Positions 63,201 to 64,000 of a DNA stretch of 64,000 nucleotides are shown piece after piece (position 1 is the stretch's first letter; each line of letters begins with the position of its first letter). The notes below the pieces were generated by a model that worked only from the letters and a program-made list of their open reading frames with translations, was not told where the DNA came from and did no database searches. The translations under genes were made by a program, and so were the position numbers. This DNA is from Bacteroidota bacterium (GTDB lineage: Bacteria; Bacteroidota; Bacteroidia; Bacteroidales; VadinHA17). Where the stretch lies: positions 40,083 to 104,082 of the forward strand of contig JAKQPD010000058.1 of the NCBI GenBank assembly GCA_029564935.1, written 5' to 3'.

Positions 63201-63519
63201 TTGCAGTCTGGGCTCCCACAGTTACCTCCTGTGTTACATACCCGATAAAAGAAAAGGTAAGAACAGAGGATGCTGAAGTGACAGTCATTGTATATCTGCC
63301 ATTTGCATCTGAAATGGCACCATTAAGTGTGCCCTTTTCCAGAATGTTCACTCCTGGAATAGGATTACCGCTTGCATCGACAACCCTTCCGGAAATTTGT
63401 TTTTGTTGCAGATTATTTGTTGTGCCGTTTCCGTCATCCGGCGTTAAAGCCAGTGTAAAGGGAATAAAGGTCACAACCATAATCAGCAACAATACATTTC
63501 GCATGATTTTTTTTGTCAT
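60250..63519 (-). CDS. SusC/RagA-type TonB-linked outer membrane protein (second system)
   Basis: The 1089-residue protein has a signal peptide, a carboxypeptidase-regulatory-like domain (about 40-115, GRVVDASGNPIPGVNILEKG), the SusC signature LDEIVVVGYSTQARKSLTGS, a plug with NDVESITILKDAAAQSIYGA, and a barrel ending in FIFGIAFGL. As with the first SusC, there is no STN domain. It pairs with the SusD gene 36 nt downstream. No enzyme or regulator gene is attached within the window. Confidence 0.95.
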   Translation of the reverse strand: MTKKIMRNVLLLIMVVTFIPFTLALTPDDGNGTTNNLQQKQISGRVVDASGNPIPGVNILEKGTLNGAISDANGRYTMTVTSASSVLTFSFIGYVTQEVTVGAQTAIDVTLAEAVSALDEIVVVGYSTQARKSLTGSVSTVDAATLAESAAVNPITRLQGKVAGVTIFNQHTPGEGSSIRIRGMTTINDSNPLYVVDGIPGGSYSPNDVESITILKDAAAQSIYGARAANGVVLITTKSGKKNQKVTMNVNVRQGFTKPGKFYDMLNTREYGEMLWLEAKNFGLPIGVPTDPKNFTHPQYGNGAVPVIPYYLFPTKAPENDPLADPALYDNLMSVRDGDDTYLITKANQIGTDWWGESTRNAPFKEYTLDIAGGSANTTYAFLLGYTSDQGIFKWTGYERYSFRSNINTSPAKWIDLGSSIGVVYTDDHGHQTDNAESSMVSWCYRLQPIIPVYDISGTTYAGSRPSGMGNAQNPVFLLDSNKDDFSRYMNISGNVYARFNIIKGLSFKTLLGINQYSYQSRDLTFVEVAAAERGTYDGFSKGAGTGLNWTWTNTIEYGLVTGQHNIRAILGSEAYDNTSTSVSASRAEYSFLDVNYMTLNTGLRSIANSDNNSSYSLFSLFGRVNYTYADKYMIEGVVRRDGSSRFGDEKFGFFPAASLGWRITQEDFMASTSDWLDELKLRIGYGVVGNDRMGNYNSYTQFAYHEGDASYGMNGANGAISNVGFRQSTFGNTSVRWETTNTFNIGIDATLIKNLTLTVDVWQRKTKDMLHQQQLPLVLGTATRPSINIAEMKNTGFDLELGYSNNALNGDLTYSADLVFSRYKNEITKLTDVASYFIQGSAFREKIYTRAAAGRAWPEYYGYISDGIFNSDTEATDYAPIFGGVNNKAGYFKYRDISGPDGKPDGKVDASDRTWIGSPHPDFTAGLSLSLGFRGLSIMTTLYSSIGNELVNYVSRYIDYTQFAGGRSHRRLYESWGSPYLKGDNTKATMPIITSNDTPHQEPSTAFLEDASFLRMKTLRIGYDFNRLLNNYFSTLQLYFQASNLFTLTKYSGLDPELSIPSSAINMGVDQGAWPTSQQFIFGIAFGL

Positions 63520-64000
63520 ACTTCTAAGGTTAGAAAGTTAAAAGATAATAAATTGATAATAAATAATTTATAAGATTTTTTTAAAATAGAGAGCGGTTAC
63601 AGCCCCCTAAAAAGGTTAGGTTGAATGTTCCATAGGCATTAGGAGTTAGTTAGGTACTACAATCAGAGTAGTAATTTACGAAAAATTTTGAAAATGGCAA
63701 GTTTTCAGGGGAAATTTTATGTACCGGGGGTAAAAATCCGGGTCTGGGATTGTAGTTCCCGGTAAATTAGGTAGGATAAGAGGTTACCTTGTAAGGATTA
63801 TCATGCAAAAAATTACGGATCAGAGTTTAAAGGTCAGGATTCCGGATTCAGGGTTCAGGAATACAGAGTCAGATACAAGGTTTCAGGGTATAACCGTCAA
63901 CCTATGTCTCAATACAATTTTTTTGCACACCAGCTATCATAACAAAATTGTAAGTATCAAATATTGTGTAATTTAAAGATGGTGTAATTAGCAGGAGTTT
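63520..64000. other. Gene-free region upstream of the second susC
   Basis: No convincing ORF is seen in these 481 bp. The part next to susC (63540-63600) is very AT-rich, and no complete promoter of the TTG-TAnnTTTG type was found on the minus strand. A heptamer array is present at 63834-63889. Confidence 0.6.
63834..63889. repeat. Heptamer array (ATTCAGG/GTTCAGG type)
   Basis: About eight in-phase 7-bp units are visible: GGTCAGG, ATTCCGG, ATTCAGG, GTTCAGG, AATACAG, AGTCAGA, TACAAGG, TTTCAGG. They belong to the same GTTYCAG family as the arrays at 44.25, 44.34 and 45.51 kb, but are more decayed. Confidence 0.8.

Overview
The window is a chromosomal piece of a Bacteroidota genome, most likely an environmental member of Bacteroidales/Marinilabiliales. 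The evidence is two SusC/SusD pairs, promoters of the Bacteroidetes type (TTG about 19 nt upstream of TAnnTTTG), DUF4290, DUF4492, DUF5683 and DUF6057 proteins, and a TPP-riboswitch locus with a TonB receptor and a PnuC-type carrier. No tRNA, rRNA, CRISPR array or intact transposase was found. About 50 genes are supported.

Layout. 1-24.8 kb is mostly housekeeping: the end of a probable flippase, rpmE2, lon-coaD, a Nudix hydrolase divergent from pyrE, a SRPBCC protein, birA, then rsfS-ftsH-cdsA-psd, a flavodiiron protein, hsp20, an AI-2E family permease, DUF4492-cydAB, pssA, a HAD phosphatase, a glutaminyl cyclase lipoprotein, a lipid kinase, and parA-parB-DUF5683-mltD. 24.8-36 kb holds an NtrC-like regulator without a DNA-binding domain, a NatAB-type ABC exporter, grpE-dnaJ, a DUF4290 protein, a His-rich metal-transporter-like protein, a CapA-like protein and kup. 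36-44 kb holds glycosidases (GH2, GH51 arabinofuranosidase, GH106-type rhamnosidase) with a DedA protein, suggesting use of arabinose- and rhamnose-containing plant or algal polysaccharide. 44.4-46.1 kb holds three small genes including ogt. 46.2-49.9 kb is a thiamine-uptake locus: promoter, TPP riboswitch, TonB receptor, PnuT. 50.1-63.5 kb has two convergent SusCD systems; the first continues into a heme-motif PD40 lipoprotein and a DUF6057 membrane protein.

Genes that act together: CdsA, PssA and Psd form the phosphatidylethanolamine pathway, split over two sites. Lon, FtsH, Hsp20, GrpE and DnaJ are protein quality control. Cytochrome bd and the flavodiiron protein both reduce oxygen to water and point to life at low oxygen.

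Most unusual signal: the gene borders are studded with short tandem arrays with a strict 7-bp period, often made of several different heptamers kept in one phase. Several lie within 0-2 nt of stop codons (22 units between cydB and pssA; 24 units between coaD and the Nudix gene). The same heptamers recur at about ten sites on both strands. One array sits between the TPP riboswitch and its receptor gene, and another lies in frame inside pnuT, where it encodes about 57 extra residues in a loop. A second class has a 9-bp period and tends to occur as inverted pairs. I know 7-bp arrays from cyanobacteria (STRR repeats), but I do not know a described counterpart in Bacteroidota.
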